DNA of 64,000 nucleotides. Source: Buchnera aphidicola (Aphis aurantii) (GTDB lineage Bacteria; Pseudomonadota; Gammaproteobacteria; Enterobacterales; Enterobacteriaceae). The stretch is from positions 124,001-188,000 of the forward strand of contig NZ_CP135021.1 in NCBI RefSeq assembly GCF_039388985.1. Reading direction: 5' to 3'. Positions 40,711 to 52,731 of the stretch are shown piece by piece (position 1 is the first letter of the stretch; each line of letters opens with the position of its first letter). The position numbers were made by a program, and so were the translations under genes. The notes below the pieces were generated by a model. It had not been told where the DNA came from, made no database searches, and saw only the letters and a program-made list of their open reading frames with translations.

Positions 40711-41172
40711 TTGAGTTCCTTCGAAATTAATGAAATAGAAAATCAAAAAAAATATTATGAAAATTACAGAGCAATTTCAATAGAAGCTTTAAAAATTGTC
40801 CAAAAGCAACGTGGATGGGTCTCTGATCAAGCTATTGTTGAAATTTCTAAAATACTTCATATTAATCCAAGCGATATAGAGAGTGTTGCCACTTTTTATA
40901 GTCAAATTTATCGCCAACCTGTAGGTCGTAATATCATTCGTTATTGCGATAGCGTAGTTTGTTATATTACAGGTTATAAAAAAATTAAAAAAACCTTAGA
41001 AAAATCTTTATCAATTAAAACAGGCGCTACTACTTTAGATAAACTATTCACATTATTACCAATTTGCTGCTTAGGAAATTGTGATAATAGTCCTACAATA
41101 ATGATCAATGAAGATCTACATTCTAACTTAACTCCAGAACTTATACCTGATTTACTGGAATCATATAAATGA
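40711..41172 (+). CDS. nuoE: NADH-quinone oxidoreductase subunit E, start disrupted by an A-tract frameshift
   Basis: Carries the [2Fe-2S] cluster N1a, with four cysteines in Y-C-D-S-V-V-C and C-C-L-G-N-C-D. The clean frame begins with a TTG at 40711 that lacks a ribosome-binding site and gives 153 aa (E. coli 166). Family similarity continues upstream of it (residues E-I-S-T-K-F-T-L) back to an ATG at 40664, but that ATG is out of frame because of the A9 run at 40670-40678; one extra A would restore M-H-K-K-K-R-Q-L. The true start is therefore probably 40664, reached either by transcriptional slippage or because the sequence is one base short. The rest of the protein is well conserved. nuoF overlaps its stop. 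Confidence 0.9.
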   Translation: MSSFEINEIENQKKYYENYRAISIEALKIVQKQRGWVSDQAIVEISKILHINPSDIESVATFYSQIYRQPVGRNIIRYCDSVVCYITGYKKIKKTLEKSLSIKTGATTLDKLFTLLPICCLGNCDNSPTIMINEDLHSNLTPELIPDLLESYK

Positions 41173-42506
41173 ATAATAAAATTATACGATTGGAAGAAAC
41201 TCATCCATTAACATGGAGGATTCGAGATGATAAAAAAACTGTTTGGATGGAAGAATATTGTAATAAGAATGGTTATGTTGCTTTTAAGAAAGCTATAAGT
41301 CATAAAACCCCAAAAGAGATTATTAATTTAGTCAAAGAATCAGGTTTGAAAGGAAGAGGTGGTGCTGGTTTTTTAACAGGATTAAAATGGAGTTTAATGC
41401 CCGACAAGCTAATTAATAAAAAAGAATACCGTTATTTGTTATGTAATGCAGATGAAATGGAACCAGGGACTTATAAAGATAGATTTTTAATAGAGCAAAT
41501 GCCTCATCAGCTGATTGAAGGAATATTATTGTCTGCTTTTGCAGTACAAGCTAATCGTGGTTATATTTTTTTACGAGGCGAATATATTAAAGGAGAATAT
41601 ATTTTAAATAAAGCTATACGAGAAGCAAATAATTTTGGTTATATTGGTTCAAATATTTTAAACAGCGGATTTCATTTTGACTTGTTTTTACATACTGGAG
41701 CCGGTCGTTATATTTGCGGGGAAGAAACAGCATTAATTAATTCATTAGAGGGTCGAAGAGCTAATCCTAGATTTAAACCGCCATTTCCTGCTACTTTTGG
41801 GTTATGGGGAAAGCCTACTTGTGTTAATAATGTTGAAACTTTATCAAATATTCCGTCTATTATATTAAATGGTACTGATTGGTATAAAAGATTATCTCAG
41901 AGTTCTGATACTGGTACTAAGTTAATGGGTTTTTCAGGGAAAGTGAATAACCCGGGTTTATGGGAGCTACCATTTGGTATCACTGCGCGTGAAATTTTAG
42001 AAGATTATGCGCTTGGTATGAAGTCAGGTTTATCTTTAAAAGCATGGCAACCAGGAGGGGCTGGTACAGATTTTCTAACTCCAGAACATTTAGATTTATC
42101 TATGAATTTTGATACTCTTTTAAAAGCTGGAAGTCGTTTAGGAACGGCTCTTTCCATGGCAATAGATAATCAAACAAATATGGTTTCACTTGTCTATAAT
42201 ATAGAAAAATTTTTTGCTCGGGAATCATGTGGTTTATGTACGCCTTGTAGAGAAGGATTACCTTGGATCGTAAAAATATTACATAGTTTAAAAAATAAAA
42301 AAGGACAAAATAATGATATCAGAGATTTAGAAAATTTATGCATTTCTTTAGGTCCAGGAAAAACATTTTGTGCTCACGCACCGGGAGCAATTGAGCCGTT
42401 ACAAAGTGCTATGAAATATTTTCGATCAGAATTTGAAAATGGAATAAATATAGAAACAAAAGATTTAAATGAAAATATTATTGGGATTCAATCTAATAAG
42501 TTTTAA
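41169..42506 (+). CDS. nuoF: NADH-quinone oxidoreductase subunit F (NADH/FMN-binding)
   Basis: The entry point for electrons: binds NADH, FMN and cluster N3. The 445-aa length equals E. coli NuoF. The FMN/NADH glycine-rich loops are in [10 protein letters not shown] and [13 protein letters not shown]; the [4Fe-4S] ligands are [11 protein letters not shown] and the later C in T-F-C-A-H-A-P-G. The ATG at 41169 overlaps the nuoE stop by four bases, typical of translational coupling. Confidence 0.98.
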   Translation: MNNKIIRLEETHPLTWRIRDDKKTVWMEEYCNKNGYVAFKKAISHKTPKEIINLVKESGLKGRGGAGFLTGLKWSLMPDKLINKKEYRYLLCNADEMEPGTYKDRFLIEQMPHQLIEGILLSAFAVQANRGYIFLRGEYIKGEYILNKAIREANNFGYIGSNILNSGFHFDLFLHTGAGRYICGEETALINSLEGRRANPRFKPPFPATFGLWGKPTCVNNVETLSNIPSIILNGTDWYKRLSQSSDTGTKLMGFSGKVNNPGLWELPFGITAREILEDYALGMKSGLSLKAWQPGGAGTDFLTPEHLDLSMNFDTLLKAGSRLGTALSMAIDNQTNMVSLVYNIEKFFARESCGLCTPCREGLPWIVKILHSLKNKKGQNNDIRDLENLCISLGPGKTFCAHAPGAIEPLQSAMKYFRSEFENGINIETKDLNENIIGIQSNKF

Positions 42507-42560
42507 TTTAAACGTTTAATTTAAAATATAAATTTATTTTTAAAAGCTTTGGAATTTTCT

Positions 42561-45287
42561 ATGATGTTTAAAATTTATATAAATAAAAAAAAATATTATG
42601 TAAGAAAGTCTAACAACTTATTACAGGCATGTCTATCAGTTGGATTAGATCTTCCTTATTTCTGTTGGCATCCTGAATTAGGAAGTGTTGGAACTTGTCG
42701 GCAATGTGCTGTAACAAAGCATAGTTCTTCTTCAGATTTAAAAGGGCGGTTAATTATCTCTTGCATGACCCCTGTAATAGATGGAGATATTATTTCGACT
42801 CATGATAATATATCAGAAAAGTTTAGAACAAGTATAGTTGAATTGCTTTTAACAAATCATCCTCATGATTGTCCTGTCTGCGAAGAAGGTGGTAATTGTC
42901 ATTTACAAGATATGACAGTTATGAATAAACATCATATACGAAATTATCGATTTTCGAAAAGAACTCATAAAAATCAATATTTAGGTTCTTTTATTAAACA
43001 CGAAATGAATCGTTGTATTGGATGTTATCGTTGTGTTCGATATTATAAAGATTATGCGGATGGTAGTGATTTAAATGTTTATGGTGCTAATAATAATATT
43101 TATTTTGGTCGTATAGAAGATGGAGTTTTGGAAAATGAACATTCAGGTAATTTAATTGAAGTATGTCCTACTGGAGTTTTTACTGATAAGACCCATTCAA
43201 AGCAGTATAATCGAAAATGGGATATGCAATATGCTCCTAGTATATGTCAAAGCTGTAGTATTGGTTGTAATATCAGTATAGGTGAAAGATATGGTGAAGT
43301 ACGTCGTATAGAAAATAGATATCATGAAAATATTAACCATTATTTTCTTTGTGATTTAGGACGATTTGGGTATTCACATCATTCTTTAAAAAATCGACCT
43401 AAAAATCCTTCTAATATGATTAATGGGCAGCCAAATATATTAAGTTTTAATGAAGCAATCAAAGAAGGAGTAGATTTTTTAAAGAAACATAAAAATATCA
43501 TTGGCGTTGGTTCTACTCGAAGTAGTATAGAGAATAATTTTGCATTACAAGAATTAGTTGGAGAAAAAAATTTTTCTCATGGAATGTGTATTAAAGAATA
43601 TTCTTGTTTAAAGTTAATTTTAAGTGTTTTGAAAAATAATAATTTATATATACCATCTTTAAAAGAGATTGAAAGTTATGATGTTATATTGGTTCTTGGT
43701 GAAGATCTAACACAAACTTCTCCTCGTGCTTCACTAGCAGTTCGACAAGCTATTAAAAATAAAGCTAAAGATATAGCTGAGATAAATGGTATACCTAGAT
43801 GGAACGCCGCTGTTATATCTAATATTTCAGAAAATTATAAAAATTCTTTATATATCACTCATACACATGAAACTAAATTAGATGATATTGCTGATTGGTG
43901 TTATTTTGGATCAGTTGATAATCAATCAAAATTTGGTTCTGCTATTGCAAGTAATTTAGATACTTCACTGCCAATAATTAAAGATTTAAGTCCTTTATTA
44001 CTGAAAAAAGCTTCTTTTATATCAAAAAAATTATTGAATGCAAAAAAAGCACTCATTATTTCTGGTACAAGCTCATTTAATAAATCTCTTATAAAAACTG
44101 CTATTAATATAGCGATATCTATTAAGAAAAAAGAAAAAAATCATGTTGCTCTGTCTTTCTTCACAACATCTTCAAATACTTTAGGGTTGGGATTGATTGG
44201 TGGTATATCTATAGAAGAAGTATTAGATCGATTACAAAAGAAAGAAGCAGATGCTGTAATATTTATGGAGTATGATGTATCTCGATATTTATCTAAGTAT
44301 GATTATGAAATTTTTTTTAAGAATAAAAAAAATATTTGTACTATAGATCACCAATATACTAAAACTTATAAAAATTCTAAACTTAATTTACCTTGTGTCA
44401 ATTTTCCGGAAAGCTCTGGTACAATAATTAACTTTGAAGGAAGAGCGCAACGTTTTTTTCAAGTTTATGATCCCATGTTTTTTAATAAAAAAAATTGTTT
44501 GTATGAAAGTTGGAAATGGTTGCATTTCATTCAATGTAAATTTTTGAATAAAAATATATCTTGGTTTAATATAGATGATGTAATTGATTCATATAGTAAT
44601 AAGTATTCTATTTTGAAAAAAATTAAAATATCTTTACCTAGCGTGGATTTCAGAATAAATAATCAAAAAATTGCTCGATCTCCAAATCGTTATAGTGGTC
44701 GGACAGCTTTAAAATCTCATATTAATATTCATGAGTCTTCTCAACCAAAAGATACCAATAGTATGTTTTCTTTTTCTATGGAAGGTTTTAATCAACCTAA
44801 TAAATCTTTTTCATATATTCCTTTTGCTTGGTTTCCTGGTTGGAATTCTCCTCAAGCATGGAATAAATTTCAAGTAGAAGTGGGAAAAGAATTAATCTCT
44901 GGAGATTCAGGTATTCATTTGTTTAAAAATAATAAAAAAGTTGAAGATATTTATTTTCATATTAAAAATCATATTAATAAAAAATATTGGCATGTAATTC
45001 CATATTACCATATTTTTGGAAATGAAGAATTAACACAGTATTCGTCTATTATTCAAGAAAATATAATTACACCATATGTTTTAATAAGTGAAATAGATGC
45101 TGTAGAATTAAATTTAAGAAAAAATTCTCAAATAGAGTTTAATTGTTTAAACAAAAATTTTCGATTAAATATAAAATTATCTAAAAATTTATGTAGGAAA
45201 CAAATTGGATTACCTATAGGAAGAAGAGGTTTTCCTATTGCTTTGGTTGGGAAAGAAATTACATTTATAAGAGAATTTATCAAATGA
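42561..45287 (+). CDS. nuoG: NADH-quinone oxidoreductase subunit G
   Basis: The large Fe-S subunit of the peripheral arm. The 908-aa product equals E. coli. It has an N-terminal [2Fe-2S] domain (C's in [19 protein letters not shown]), the H/C-ligated N5 site ([12 protein letters not shown]), N4 (C-I-G-C-Y-R-C ... C-P-T-G) and the extra enteric-type cluster N7 (C-Q-S-C-S-I-G-C ... C-D-L-G-R), followed by a molybdopterin-enzyme-like domain without cofactor. I place the start at ATG 42561 with GGA seven bases before it; a TTG at 42549 would add four residues. It overlaps nuoH by four bases. Confidence 0.97.
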   Translation: MMFKIYINKKKYYVRKSNNLLQACLSVGLDLPYFCWHPELGSVGTCRQCAVTKHSSSSDLKGRLIISCMTPVIDGDIISTHDNISEKFRTSIVELLLTNHPHDCPVCEEGGNCHLQDMTVMNKHHIRNYRFSKRTHKNQYLGSFIKHEMNRCIGCYRCVRYYKDYADGSDLNVYGANNNIYFGRIEDGVLENEHSGNLIEVCPTGVFTDKTHSKQYNRKWDMQYAPSICQSCSIGCNISIGERYGEVRRIENRYHENINHYFLCDLGRFGYSHHSLKNRPKNPSNMINGQPNILSFNEAIKEGVDFLKKHKNIIGVGSTRSSIENNFALQELVGEKNFSHGMCIKEYSCLKLILSVLKNNNLYIPSLKEIESYDVILVLGEDLTQTSPRASLAVRQAIKNKAKDIAEINGIPRWNAAVISNISENYKNSLYITHTHETKLDDIADWCYFGSVDNQSKFGSAIASNLDTSLPIIKDLSPLLLKKASFISKKLLNAKKALIISGTSSFNKSLIKTAINIAISIKKKEKNHVALSFFTTSSNTLGLGLIGGISIEEVLDRLQKKEADAVIFMEYDVSRYLSKYDYEIFFKNKKNICTIDHQYTKTYKNSKLNLPCVNFPESSGTIINFEGRAQRFFQVYDPMFFNKKNCLYESWKWLHFIQCKFLNKNISWFNIDDVIDSYSNKYSILKKIKISLPSVDFRINNQKIARSPNRYSGRTALKSHINIHESSQPKDTNSMFSFSMEGFNQPNKSFSYIPFAWFPGWNSPQAWNKFQVEVGKELISGDSGIHLFKNNKKVEDIYFHIKNHINKKYWHVIPYYHIFGNEELTQYSSIIQENIITPYVLISEIDAVELNLRKNSQIEFNCLNKNFRLNIKLSKNLCRKQIGLPIGRRGFPIALVGKEITFIREFIK

Positions 45288-46252
45288 AATATTTTGGAAT
45301 AGATCTATTAGAAATTTTTTTAGGATTTTTAAAAATAATATCATTTGTTATGTTAGTTGTGTTTTTTTCAGCAATGCTGAGTATTTTTGAGCGTCGACTG
45401 TTAGCATTTTTTCAAAATAGACATGGTCCTAATAGAGTTGGTTATTTTGGTAGTTTACAATTATGTGCAGACATGATTAAAATTTTATTTAAAGAAGATT
45501 GGGTGCCAAAATTTAGCAAAAAATTTATTTTTGTTTTGTCTCCAATTTTATCCTTTATTGCTTTACTATCTGTAATTCCAATTATCCCATTTATCCATAA
45601 AAATCCAATCATTAACTTAAATATAGGAATCTTATTTTTTTTAATGATGGCAGGTTTATCTGTGTATTCAATATTATTTGCCGGATGGTCTAGTAATAAT
45701 AAATATGCTTTATTAGGTGCTATTAGAGCTTCTGCTCAAACTTTAAGTTATGAAGTTTTTTTAGGTTTGTCTATAATGGGTGTGGTTGCTCAATCAGGTT
45801 CGTTTGGCATAGTTGATATTGTAAATCATCAAGAAAAAATTTGGAATGTTATACCTCAGTTTTTTGGATTTTTATCTTTTTTAATAGCTGGATTAGCTGT
45901 TTGTCATAGACATCCTTTCGATCAACCTGAATCTGAACAAGAATTAGCTGATGGTTATCATATTGAATATTCTGGTATGAAGTTTGGACTGTTTTTCATT
46001 GGAGAATATATTTCAATTGTTACAGTTTCATCATTAATAACAGCAATGTTTTTTGGAGGTTCCCTTGGTTTTGGAAAGCCTAGTTTTTTTTGGTTTTTTT
46101 TAAAAATGATGTTTTTTATTGTTTTCTTTATTTTAATTAGAGCATCTCTTCCAAGACCTAGATATGATCAAATATTGTCTTTCGGATGGAAAATATGTTT
46201 ACCTATGACATTGTTAAATTTACTTGTAACGGCTTTTTTTATATTGATATAA
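45284..46252 (+). CDS. nuoH: NADH-quinone oxidoreductase subunit H
   Basis: Membrane subunit linking the quinone cavity to the proton channels. The 322-aa product (E. coli 325) has about eight membrane segments and the conserved loops [26 protein letters not shown] and [20 protein letters not shown]. These acid-rich loops form part of the quinone chamber. The start overlaps nuoG by four bases (ATGA). Confidence 0.98.
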   Translation: MKYFGIDLLEIFLGFLKIISFVMLVVFFSAMLSIFERRLLAFFQNRHGPNRVGYFGSLQLCADMIKILFKEDWVPKFSKKFIFVLSPILSFIALLSVIPIIPFIHKNPIINLNIGILFFLMMAGLSVYSILFAGWSSNNKYALLGAIRASAQTLSYEVFLGLSIMGVVAQSGSFGIVDIVNHQEKIWNVIPQFFGFLSFLIAGLAVCHRHPFDQPESEQELADGYHIEYSGMKFGLFFIGEYISIVTVSSLITAMFFGGSLGFGKPSFFWFFLKMMFFIVFFILIRASLPRPRYDQILSFGWKICLPMTLLNLLVTAFFILI

Positions 46253-46276
46253 AATTTAATAAAAGAGATGTTATTT

Positions 46277-46819
46277 ATGAACTTTAAAAAAATCATTGTT
46301 GGATTGTTTACTCAGATAAGAAGTATTTGGATAATTTTTATAAATATATTTTATAAATCTGAAACAAAATTGTATCCAGAGGAAAAAGTTTATTTACCTC
46401 CTAGATATCGTGGTCGTATAATATTAACAAAAAATGTAAGTGGCGAAGAGCGCTGCGTTGCATGTAATTTATGTGCAGCAGTGTGTCCAGTCGATTGTAT
46501 TTCTTTGCAAAAATCTGAAAAAAAAGATGGTCGTTGGTATCCTAAATTTTTTAGAATTAATTTTTCTCGTTGTATTTTTTGTGGTTTATGCGAAGAAGCT
46601 TGTCCTACTGCAGCGATTCAGTTAACTTCAGATTTTGAATTGTCAGATTTTGAAAGGCATAATTTGGTTTATGAGAAAGAAGATTTATTAATTTCTGGAC
46701 CTGGAAAATATCCTACTTATGATTTTTATCATTTTTCTGGTGTTCTTATTAGTGGCAAAAAAACAGGCGAATTAAATATAGAATCATCACCTGTTAATAT
46801 TAAAACTTTACTACCATAA
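46277..46819 (+). CDS. nuoI: NADH-quinone oxidoreductase subunit I
   Basis: Holds clusters N6a and N6b in two ferredoxin-type motifs, [12 protein letters not shown] and [13 protein letters not shown] choose ATG 46277 because the product then has 180 aa, exactly as E. coli, and AGAG lies nine bases upstream; an in-frame ATG at 46268 overlaps that site. Residues around [15 protein letters not shown] match the family. Confidence 0.97.
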   Translation: MNFKKIIVGLFTQIRSIWIIFINIFYKSETKLYPEEKVYLPPRYRGRIILTKNVSGEERCVACNLCAAVCPVDCISLQKSEKKDGRWYPKFFRINFSRCIFCGLCEEACPTAAIQLTSDFELSDFERHNLVYEKEDLLISGPGKYPTYDFYHFSGVLISGKKTGELNIESSPVNIKTLLP

Positions 46820-46836
46820 AAAAAGGAAATTATTAA

Positions 46837-47343
46837 ATGAATTTCGTTTTTTATATATTTTCTTGTATAGCTATTATTTCGACTTTTTTAATAATTACTC
46901 AAAAAAATGCAATTTATTCTTTACTATATTTAATTATTTCTATTTTATCAATATCTGGTGTTTTTTTTTCAATTGGCGCTTTTTTTGCTGGTGCTCTAGA
47001 GGTCATTATATATGCAGGAGCAATTATAGTTTTATTTGTTTTTGTTATTATGACTTTAAATTTGGGGGATAAAGACGATAGAAAAGAAAAAAAATATTTG
47101 CGCCCTATATTCTGGGTTATGCCAAGTGTTTTAACATTAATTTTGTTTTTATCAATGACATATGTTATTTTTTTTATGAAAGAAAAAAATATCGATTTTT
47201 TCATAATAAACACTAAAATTATAGGTATGAGTTTATTTGGTCCTTATTTATTGTTAGTCGAGCTTGCCTCTTTTCTTTTATTATCTGCTTTAGTTGTAGT
47301 TTTTCATATTGGTAGCGAAAAAAAGTTAAATCAAAAAAAATAA
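46837..47343 (+). CDS. nuoJ: NADH-quinone oxidoreductase subunit J
   Basis: Small membrane subunit between the quinone module and the antiporter-like subunits. The 168-aa product (E. coli 184) has five hydrophobic segments and the typical G-A-L-E-V-I-I-Y-A-G-A-I-V-L-F-V-F-V-I-M block (I-I-V-L here), with the pi-helix region. AAAGGAA precedes the ATG. The C-terminal tail is shorter than in E. coli. Confidence 0.96.
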   Translation: MNFVFYIFSCIAIISTFLIITQKNAIYSLLYLIISILSISGVFFSIGAFFAGALEVIIYAGAIIVLFVFVIMTLNLGDKDDRKEKKYLRPIFWVMPSVLTLILFLSMTYVIFFMKEKNIDFFIINTKIIGMSLFGPYLLLVELASFLLLSALVVVFHIGSEKKLNQKK

Positions 47344-47377
47344 TCATAATTTCTTAATTTTATAAGGAGAACGATTG

Positions 47378-47680
47378 ATGATTTCTTTGTTTCATGGTTT
47401 ATTTTTGTCATTAATATTATTTATATTAGGTTTAACATCTCTTATAGTACGTCGAAATGTTTTATTTATATTAATTAGTTTAGAAATAATGATGAATGCC
47501 GCTGCGTTAGCATTAGTTATAGTTAGCACATATTGGAAACAACCAGATTGTTATATCATGTATATACTTGCTATTACTTTAGCTGCAGCTGAAGCTAGTA
47601 TAGCATTAGCTTTATTATTACAATTATATAGAAGTAAGAAAACATTAAACGTGAATGTATTAAGTGAGATGAGTGGATGA
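47378..47680 (+). CDS. nuoK: NADH-quinone oxidoreductase subunit K
   Basis: Three-helix membrane subunit with two conserved membrane glutamates: one in [10 protein letters not shown] and one in [10 protein letters not shown]. The product is 100 aa, as in E. coli, starting at ATG 47378 behind AAGGAGA; a TTG directly before the ATG is ignored. Its stop overlaps the ATG of nuoL by four bases. Confidence 0.98.
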   Translation: MISLFHGLFLSLILFILGLTSLIVRRNVLFILISLEIMMNAAALALVIVSTYWKQPDCYIMYILAITLAAAEASIALALLLQLYRSKKTLNVNVLSEMSG

Positions 47681-49518
47681 ATATTATTTTTTTGATAATT
47701 TTGTTTCCATTGATTGGTTTTTTTATTTTATCTTTTTCAAAAGGAACATTTTTTAAAGAAAACATATCTCGTATAAGTGTATTTTCAATATTTTTTTCTT
47801 TTCTTATTACCTCTTTTTACGGCATCATGTTTATTAATCATACTTGTCAAGTTTGGACTCAAAAATTATGGTGTTGGATAGCTATTGATACATTGAGAAT
47901 AGATTGTAATTTAATTTTAGATGGATTAGCTCTTAGTATGTTAGTAGTAATTACAGGAATTGGTTTATTAATACATATTTTTTCTATTTGGTATATGAAA
48001 AACAAAGAGGGGTACTCGCGCTTTTTTGCGTATACTAATTTATTTATAGCAAGCATGTCCTTATTAGTATTAGCAGATAATTTTATATTTATGTATATCG
48101 GATGGGAAGGTGTAAGTATTTGTTCTTATTTATTGATTGGTTTTTATTATAATAAAATTCATAATAATCGATCTTCTTTAAAAGCTTTTGTTGTAACACG
48201 TATTTCAGATATATTTTTAATAATTGCAATTTTTTTAATATATCAAACATATGGAACATTGAATTTTCAAAAAATTCATTATTTATCACATTTTTTTTCT
48301 ATCAATAGTTTAAATATAAATTTTATTGCATTTTTTTTATTAATTGGCGTCCTTGGTAAATCAGCGCAATTTCCACTTCAAACTTGGTTGTCAGATGCTA
48401 TGGTTGGTCCTACTCCTGTTTCAGCGTTAATTCATGCTGCAACTATGGTAACAGTAGGTGTTTATTTGATAGCTAGAACACATTTTTTATTTTTATTAGC
48501 TCCCAATATACTATACTTAATCAGTTTGATTGGTATTTTAACAATATTAATTTCTAGTTTTTCAGCATTAGTTCAGAAAGATATCAAACGTATTCTTGCA
48601 TATTCGACTATGAGTCAAATAGGATATATGTTTTTATCATTGGGTATTCAAGCATGGTCCGCTGCTATTACACATTTAATTACACATGCTATTTTTAAAG
48701 CGTTATTATTTTTATCTGCTGGCTCTTTAATAATTTCTTGCAAAAATGAAAAAAATATATTTAAAATGTCTAAAATTAATATAAAATGTCCTATTTTATA
48801 TATTAGCTTTATTTGTGGTGGGGCATCTTTAATTTCATTTCCGTTAGTAACAGCAGGTTTTTATAGTAAAGGTAATATTTTATTTAGCGTTTTAAATAGT
48901 GGGCATATTTGTTTACTTTTACTTGGTTTATTTGGATCATTATTAACATCTATTTATACATTTAGAATGATTTTTGTTGTGTTTCGTAAGTTCAGTTTTT
49001 CTAATTGTTTATATGAAAAAGCAATAACACATAATTTGCCATTATTAATTTTACTAGTTTTTTCTAGTATATTTGGTATTTATATTATACCTTCATTGTC
49101 TTTTGTCTTTCCTACATTTAAATATTCTATCAATGAAAAATTTTTGTTTGAATTTATATCTAGTTTAATATCTTTATTTGGAGTGTGGATTGCATATTAT
49201 TTATGGATTAAAAATACAGATTTTATTAATAAAATATTGAAATTAAAAATTTTTCAATTTATATATAACTTTTTATTAAATGGATGGTATTTTGATTCAC
49301 TATATAATTTATTTTTTGTGCATCCATATTTATTTATTTCTAATATTTTATTTTCTGATCCATTTAATAAAATTAATGTTTTTTTTGTTAATACCATTCA
49401 AAAGATTAATATTACTTTATTAAGAACTGTTAATGGACATGTAAAATGGTATATAGCATCAATGGTATTAGGTGTTAATTTGATTTTTATGTTCATTTTA
49501 TTTTTGTGTAAAATATAA
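47677..49518 (+). CDS. nuoL: NADH-quinone oxidoreductase subunit L
   Basis: The distal antiporter-like proton channel subunit with the long lateral helix. The 613-aa length equals E. coli. Conserved features include [15 protein letters not shown] with its channel glutamate, [24 protein letters not shown], and [14 protein letters not shown]. About fourteen membrane segments plus the C-terminal amphipathic helix can be traced. Confidence 0.98.
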   Translation: MNIIFLIILFPLIGFFILSFSKGTFFKENISRISVFSIFFSFLITSFYGIMFINHTCQVWTQKLWCWIAIDTLRIDCNLILDGLALSMLVVITGIGLLIHIFSIWYMKNKEGYSRFFAYTNLFIASMSLLVLADNFIFMYIGWEGVSICSYLLIGFYYNKIHNNRSSLKAFVVTRISDIFLIIAIFLIYQTYGTLNFQKIHYLSHFFSINSLNINFIAFFLLIGVLGKSAQFPLQTWLSDAMVGPTPVSALIHAATMVTVGVYLIARTHFLFLLAPNILYLISLIGILTILISSFSALVQKDIKRILAYSTMSQIGYMFLSLGIQAWSAAITHLITHAIFKALLFLSAGSLIISCKNEKNIFKMSKINIKCPILYISFICGGASLISFPLVTAGFYSKGNILFSVLNSGHICLLLLGLFGSLLTSIYTFRMIFVVFRKFSFSNCLYEKAITHNLPLLILLVFSSIFGIYIIPSLSFVFPTFKYSINEKFLFEFISSLISLFGVWIAYYLWIKNTDFINKILKLKIFQFIYNFLLNGWYFDSLYNLFFVHPYLFISNILFSDPFNKINVFFVNTIQKINITLLRTVNGHVKWYIASMVLGVNLIFMFILFLCKI

Positions 49519-49579
49519 TTTATTAATATTTACAAGTTGTAATTAAATAGTTTTTATAAATCATAGGAATATATATCTG

Positions 49580-51100
49580 ATGTTGCTTTCTTTATTAGTT
49601 ATCATTCCATTTTTTAGTGGTATTTTTTCTTTTTTATCTGTTAAATTAAAGAAATGTATTCCTCGTTATATTTCAATAATAGGTATATTTTTAACATTAT
49701 TAGTTACTATTAAAATATGGTTTTCTGGAAATTTTTGTATATCTCAAGTCAATCATTATCCTCATTGGAATTATCAATGTATATTACATTGGATGCCTAG
49801 ATTTGGAATTGATTTTCATTTAGCTATTGATAGTTTTTCCATTATCATGCTGTTTTTAACTTTCTTTTTAGGTATTATTTCTATTTTATGTGCATGGAAT
49901 GAAATCAAAGAAAATGAAGGATTTTTTTATTTTAATTTGATGCTAGTGTTAACTGGGGTGATAGGGGTTTTTATTGCTGTTGATTTGTTTTTGTTTTTCT
50001 TTTTTTGGGAAATTATATTAGTTCCTATGTATTTTTTAATTGCACTATGGGGAAACAACAAACACAATAAAACTAGTGCTATACATGCTGCTAATAAATT
50101 TTTTATATATTCTCAAATATCCGGTTTGATAATGTTAATATCAATTTTATTATTAGTTTTTAGTTATTACCAAAATACTCATATTTTAACATTTAATTAT
50201 GATTTATTACTTTTTAATATCCTTGACCCAAGGACAGAATATATTATTATGTTAGGTTTTTTTGTTTCTTTTCTTATAAAAATGCCTATTATTCCGTTTC
50301 ATGGATGGTTATCAGATTTCCATGCTCAATCCTCGTATTGTGGGTCGATAGATATTATTGGTGCTTTATTTAAAATTGCTCCTTATGCGCTTTTTCGGTA
50401 TAATATGACACTTTTTCCAAATGTAATACAACAAATTTCTCCAATTGCAATGTTTTTAGGTTTATTTAGTATTTTTTATGGCGCTTTATTAGCTTTTTCC
50501 CAAACAAATATTAAACGTTTAATTGCTTATGCTTCTATTTCTCATATGGGATTAATTTTAATTGCTATTTATAGCGATAATAAAGTTGCTTTTCATGGAT
50601 TAGTAATTCAAATAATATCTAATAGTTTATCTACTGCTGCTTTATGCATTTTATCAGGTCAAATTTATAAGTACTTTAAAACGCAAAATATTCTTAAAAT
50701 GGGAGGTTTGTGGTCCAATATTTATTGGATTCCTGCTTTTTCTTTATTTTTTGCTTTGGCAAATGCAGGAGTTCCTGGGACAGGAAATTTTATTGGTGAA
50801 TTTTTAATTTTATTTGGAATATTTCAAACATACCCGATTGTTTCGATTATAGCAACAATTAGTATTATTTTTTCTTCTATTTATTCTTTGTATATGATTC
50901 AGAGAATTTATTATGGTCCTTCTAGAAGAGATAATGTAATATTATCTCCAAATATTAAAGAATTTTTAATATCAATAATATTAATTTTTTCATTAGTTTT
51001 CTTAGGTTTAATGCCTCAAAAAATATTAAATTTTTCACAAGATACTATATCTTCTATATATCATTTTAAAAAAAAATTTGTTAATTCTATTTCAAAATAA
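49580..51100 (+). CDS. nuoM: NADH-quinone oxidoreductase subunit M
   Basis: Second antiporter-like proton channel. The 506-aa product (E. coli 509) keeps the channel glutamate in F-F-F-W-E-I-I-L-V-P-M-Y-F-L and the lysine in L-I-K-M-P-I-I-P-F-H-G-W-L-S-D. The segment after it, H-A-Q-S-S-Y-C-G-S, departs from the usual H-x-Q-A-P-T-A-G-S. About fourteen membrane segments. It follows nuoL by 61 bp, the longest gap late in the operon. Confidence 0.97.
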   Translation: MLLSLLVIIPFFSGIFSFLSVKLKKCIPRYISIIGIFLTLLVTIKIWFSGNFCISQVNHYPHWNYQCILHWMPRFGIDFHLAIDSFSIIMLFLTFFLGIISILCAWNEIKENEGFFYFNLMLVLTGVIGVFIAVDLFLFFFFWEIILVPMYFLIALWGNNKHNKTSAIHAANKFFIYSQISGLIMLISILLLVFSYYQNTHILTFNYDLLLFNILDPRTEYIIMLGFFVSFLIKMPIIPFHGWLSDFHAQSSYCGSIDIIGALFKIAPYALFRYNMTLFPNVIQQISPIAMFLGLFSIFYGALLAFSQTNIKRLIAYASISHMGLILIAIYSDNKVAFHGLVIQIISNSLSTAALCILSGQIYKYFKTQNILKMGGLWSNIYWIPAFSLFFALANAGVPGTGNFIGEFLILFGIFQTYPIVSIIATISIIFSSIYSLYMIQRIYYGPSRRDNVILSPNIKEFLISIILIFSLVFLGLMPQKILNFSQDTISSIYHFKKKFVNSISK

Positions 51101-51115
51101 AGGTCATAATAAATA

Positions 51116-52573
51116 ATGATAACAAATTTACGAGAATTAACCGCTTTGTCACCTTTTTTAATTTTAATAGCAAGTGTAGTGATAGTTATCTTATCTATTT
51201 CTCATAATCGTAATCATTTTTTGATTGCTATGTTAAGTACATTTGCTTTAATTGCAACATTTTTTTCGTTATATTTGCTAATTTCAATTGTTCCGATAAA
51301 TATTGCTAATTTGTTTTACGTTACTAAATATTCTATATTATATATTAGTATTATTTTAATTTCTGGTATTTCTTCTTGTGTTTTTTCATACGAATGGTTG
51401 TCAAGATATGAATTTAATAAAGAAGAATTTTATTTGCTTCTTTTATTATCAACGATAGGTGCAATGTGTTTGACTATTTCTAGTCATATGTCATCAATAT
51501 TTATTAGTATTGAATTAATGTCGTTACCAATGTTTGGTTTAATTGCTTATTCAAATTATGTAGATTATACTTTAGAAGCATCTTTTAAATATCTTATTTT
51601 ATCTGCTATATCTTCTGTATTTTTATTACTTGGTATTGCTTGGATATACGCTATTTCTGGAAACCTTAGTGTTGCATATATAAATCATATTTTTTTATTT
51701 GTTTCTAATAATGAAAAATTAGTTTTACTATTTGGTATGATTATGGTATTAGTTTCTTTTTTGTTTAAATTATCATTAGTTCCATTTCATTTATGGACAT
51801 CTGATATTTATCAGGGAACACCATCTTCAATTCTATCATTTTTTTCTGTTTCTGGAAAGGTAGCTCTTTTTAGTGTGTTATTGCATATATTTTCGTATAA
51901 TTCTCTTATTAGTAACCAAGCATTATATTTAATTTTATCATTAATCAGTATTTTTTCGATATTATTTGGAAATTTCATGGCTATTTTCCAAAATAACATT
52001 AAAAGATTTTTCGGATATTCATCAATATCACAATTAGGTTATTTATTATCAATATTGATTATGTTAAAAAATAATTATGCTTTTTCTTTAGAAACAGTAG
52101 TAATTTATCTTTTGAATTATTTATTTATTAATATAGCATATTTCGGTGTGATTCAATTGCTTTCGAATTCTTCTAATGATATAGATTCAATTAGTTTTTA
52201 TAAAGGTTTGTTTTGGTCTAAACCTATTTTAAGTGGAGTGTTGACGATTGTTCTTCTTTCTTTAGCTGGACTTCCAATAACTTTAGGTTTTATTGGAAAA
52301 TTTTATATTTTATCTATGATAATACAAAATAATTTGTGGTTAATGAGTGTGAGTTTTATATTTGGAACTATATTAGGTTTATATGGGTATTTTAGATTAA
52401 TTATTAATTTATATTTAAAACCAGCAAAACAATCATTGAATTATAAAAAATTTGCATCAAATATTTATAGTAATATTTTTTCTGAAATTTTAATATTACT
52501 TTCTGGGTTTATGTTGTTAGTTTTTGGATTATTTCCAAATCCGCTAATATATTTAATAAATTTTACTAAGTAG
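51116..52573 (+). CDS. nuoN: NADH-quinone oxidoreductase subunit N
   Basis: Third antiporter-like proton channel and last gene of the nuo operon. The 485-aa length equals E. coli NuoN. The channel glutamate lies in I-S-I-E-L-M-S-L-P-M-F and the central lysine in F-L-F-K-L-S-L-V-P-F-H-L-W-T-S-D-I-Y-Q-G; a second lysine region is S-G-K-V-A-L-F. It starts 15 bp after nuoM and is followed by a hairpin with a T run. Confidence 0.97.
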   Translation: MITNLRELTALSPFLILIASVVIVILSISHNRNHFLIAMLSTFALIATFFSLYLLISIVPINIANLFYVTKYSILYISIILISGISSCVFSYEWLSRYEFNKEEFYLLLLLSTIGAMCLTISSHMSSIFISIELMSLPMFGLIAYSNYVDYTLEASFKYLILSAISSVFLLLGIAWIYAISGNLSVAYINHIFLFVSNNEKLVLLFGMIMVLVSFLFKLSLVPFHLWTSDIYQGTPSSILSFFSVSGKVALFSVLLHIFSYNSLISNQALYLILSLISIFSILFGNFMAIFQNNIKRFFGYSSISQLGYLLSILIMLKNNYAFSLETVVIYLLNYLFINIAYFGVIQLLSNSSNDIDSISFYKGLFWSKPILSGVLTIVLLSLAGLPITLGFIGKFYILSMIIQNNLWLMSVSFIFGTILGLYGYFRLIINLYLKPAKQSLNYKKFASNIYSNIFSEILILLSGFMLLVFGLFPNPLIYLINFTK

Positions 52574-52616
52574 TTTATCGTTCGTTACTAATTAGAAAAC
52601 AATTTTATGTTATCTG

Positions 52617-52643
52617 ATTAATTTAAAAAATTAATAATTTTTT
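52617..52643 (+). terminator. Intrinsic terminator after the nuo operon
   Basis: An all-A/T 8-bp stem (52617-52624 with 52628-52635) is followed by AA and six T (52638-52643). It begins 43 bases after the nuoN stop. The lack of G-C pairs makes it weak, but its place at the operon end supports it. Confidence 0.6.
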
Positions 52644-52731
52644 AATAGTCTTAAAATAATCTTTATTAAATAAGAAAAAATTTAATCTATATCTTAACTA
52701 TTACTATTATTTTGAGGTTTTTAAAATTATA

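Noticed and set aside
46914-47213. Open frame on the minus strand inside nuoJ
   Set aside because: A shadow of the nuoJ membrane-protein coding sequence with no ribosome-binding site and no family match.
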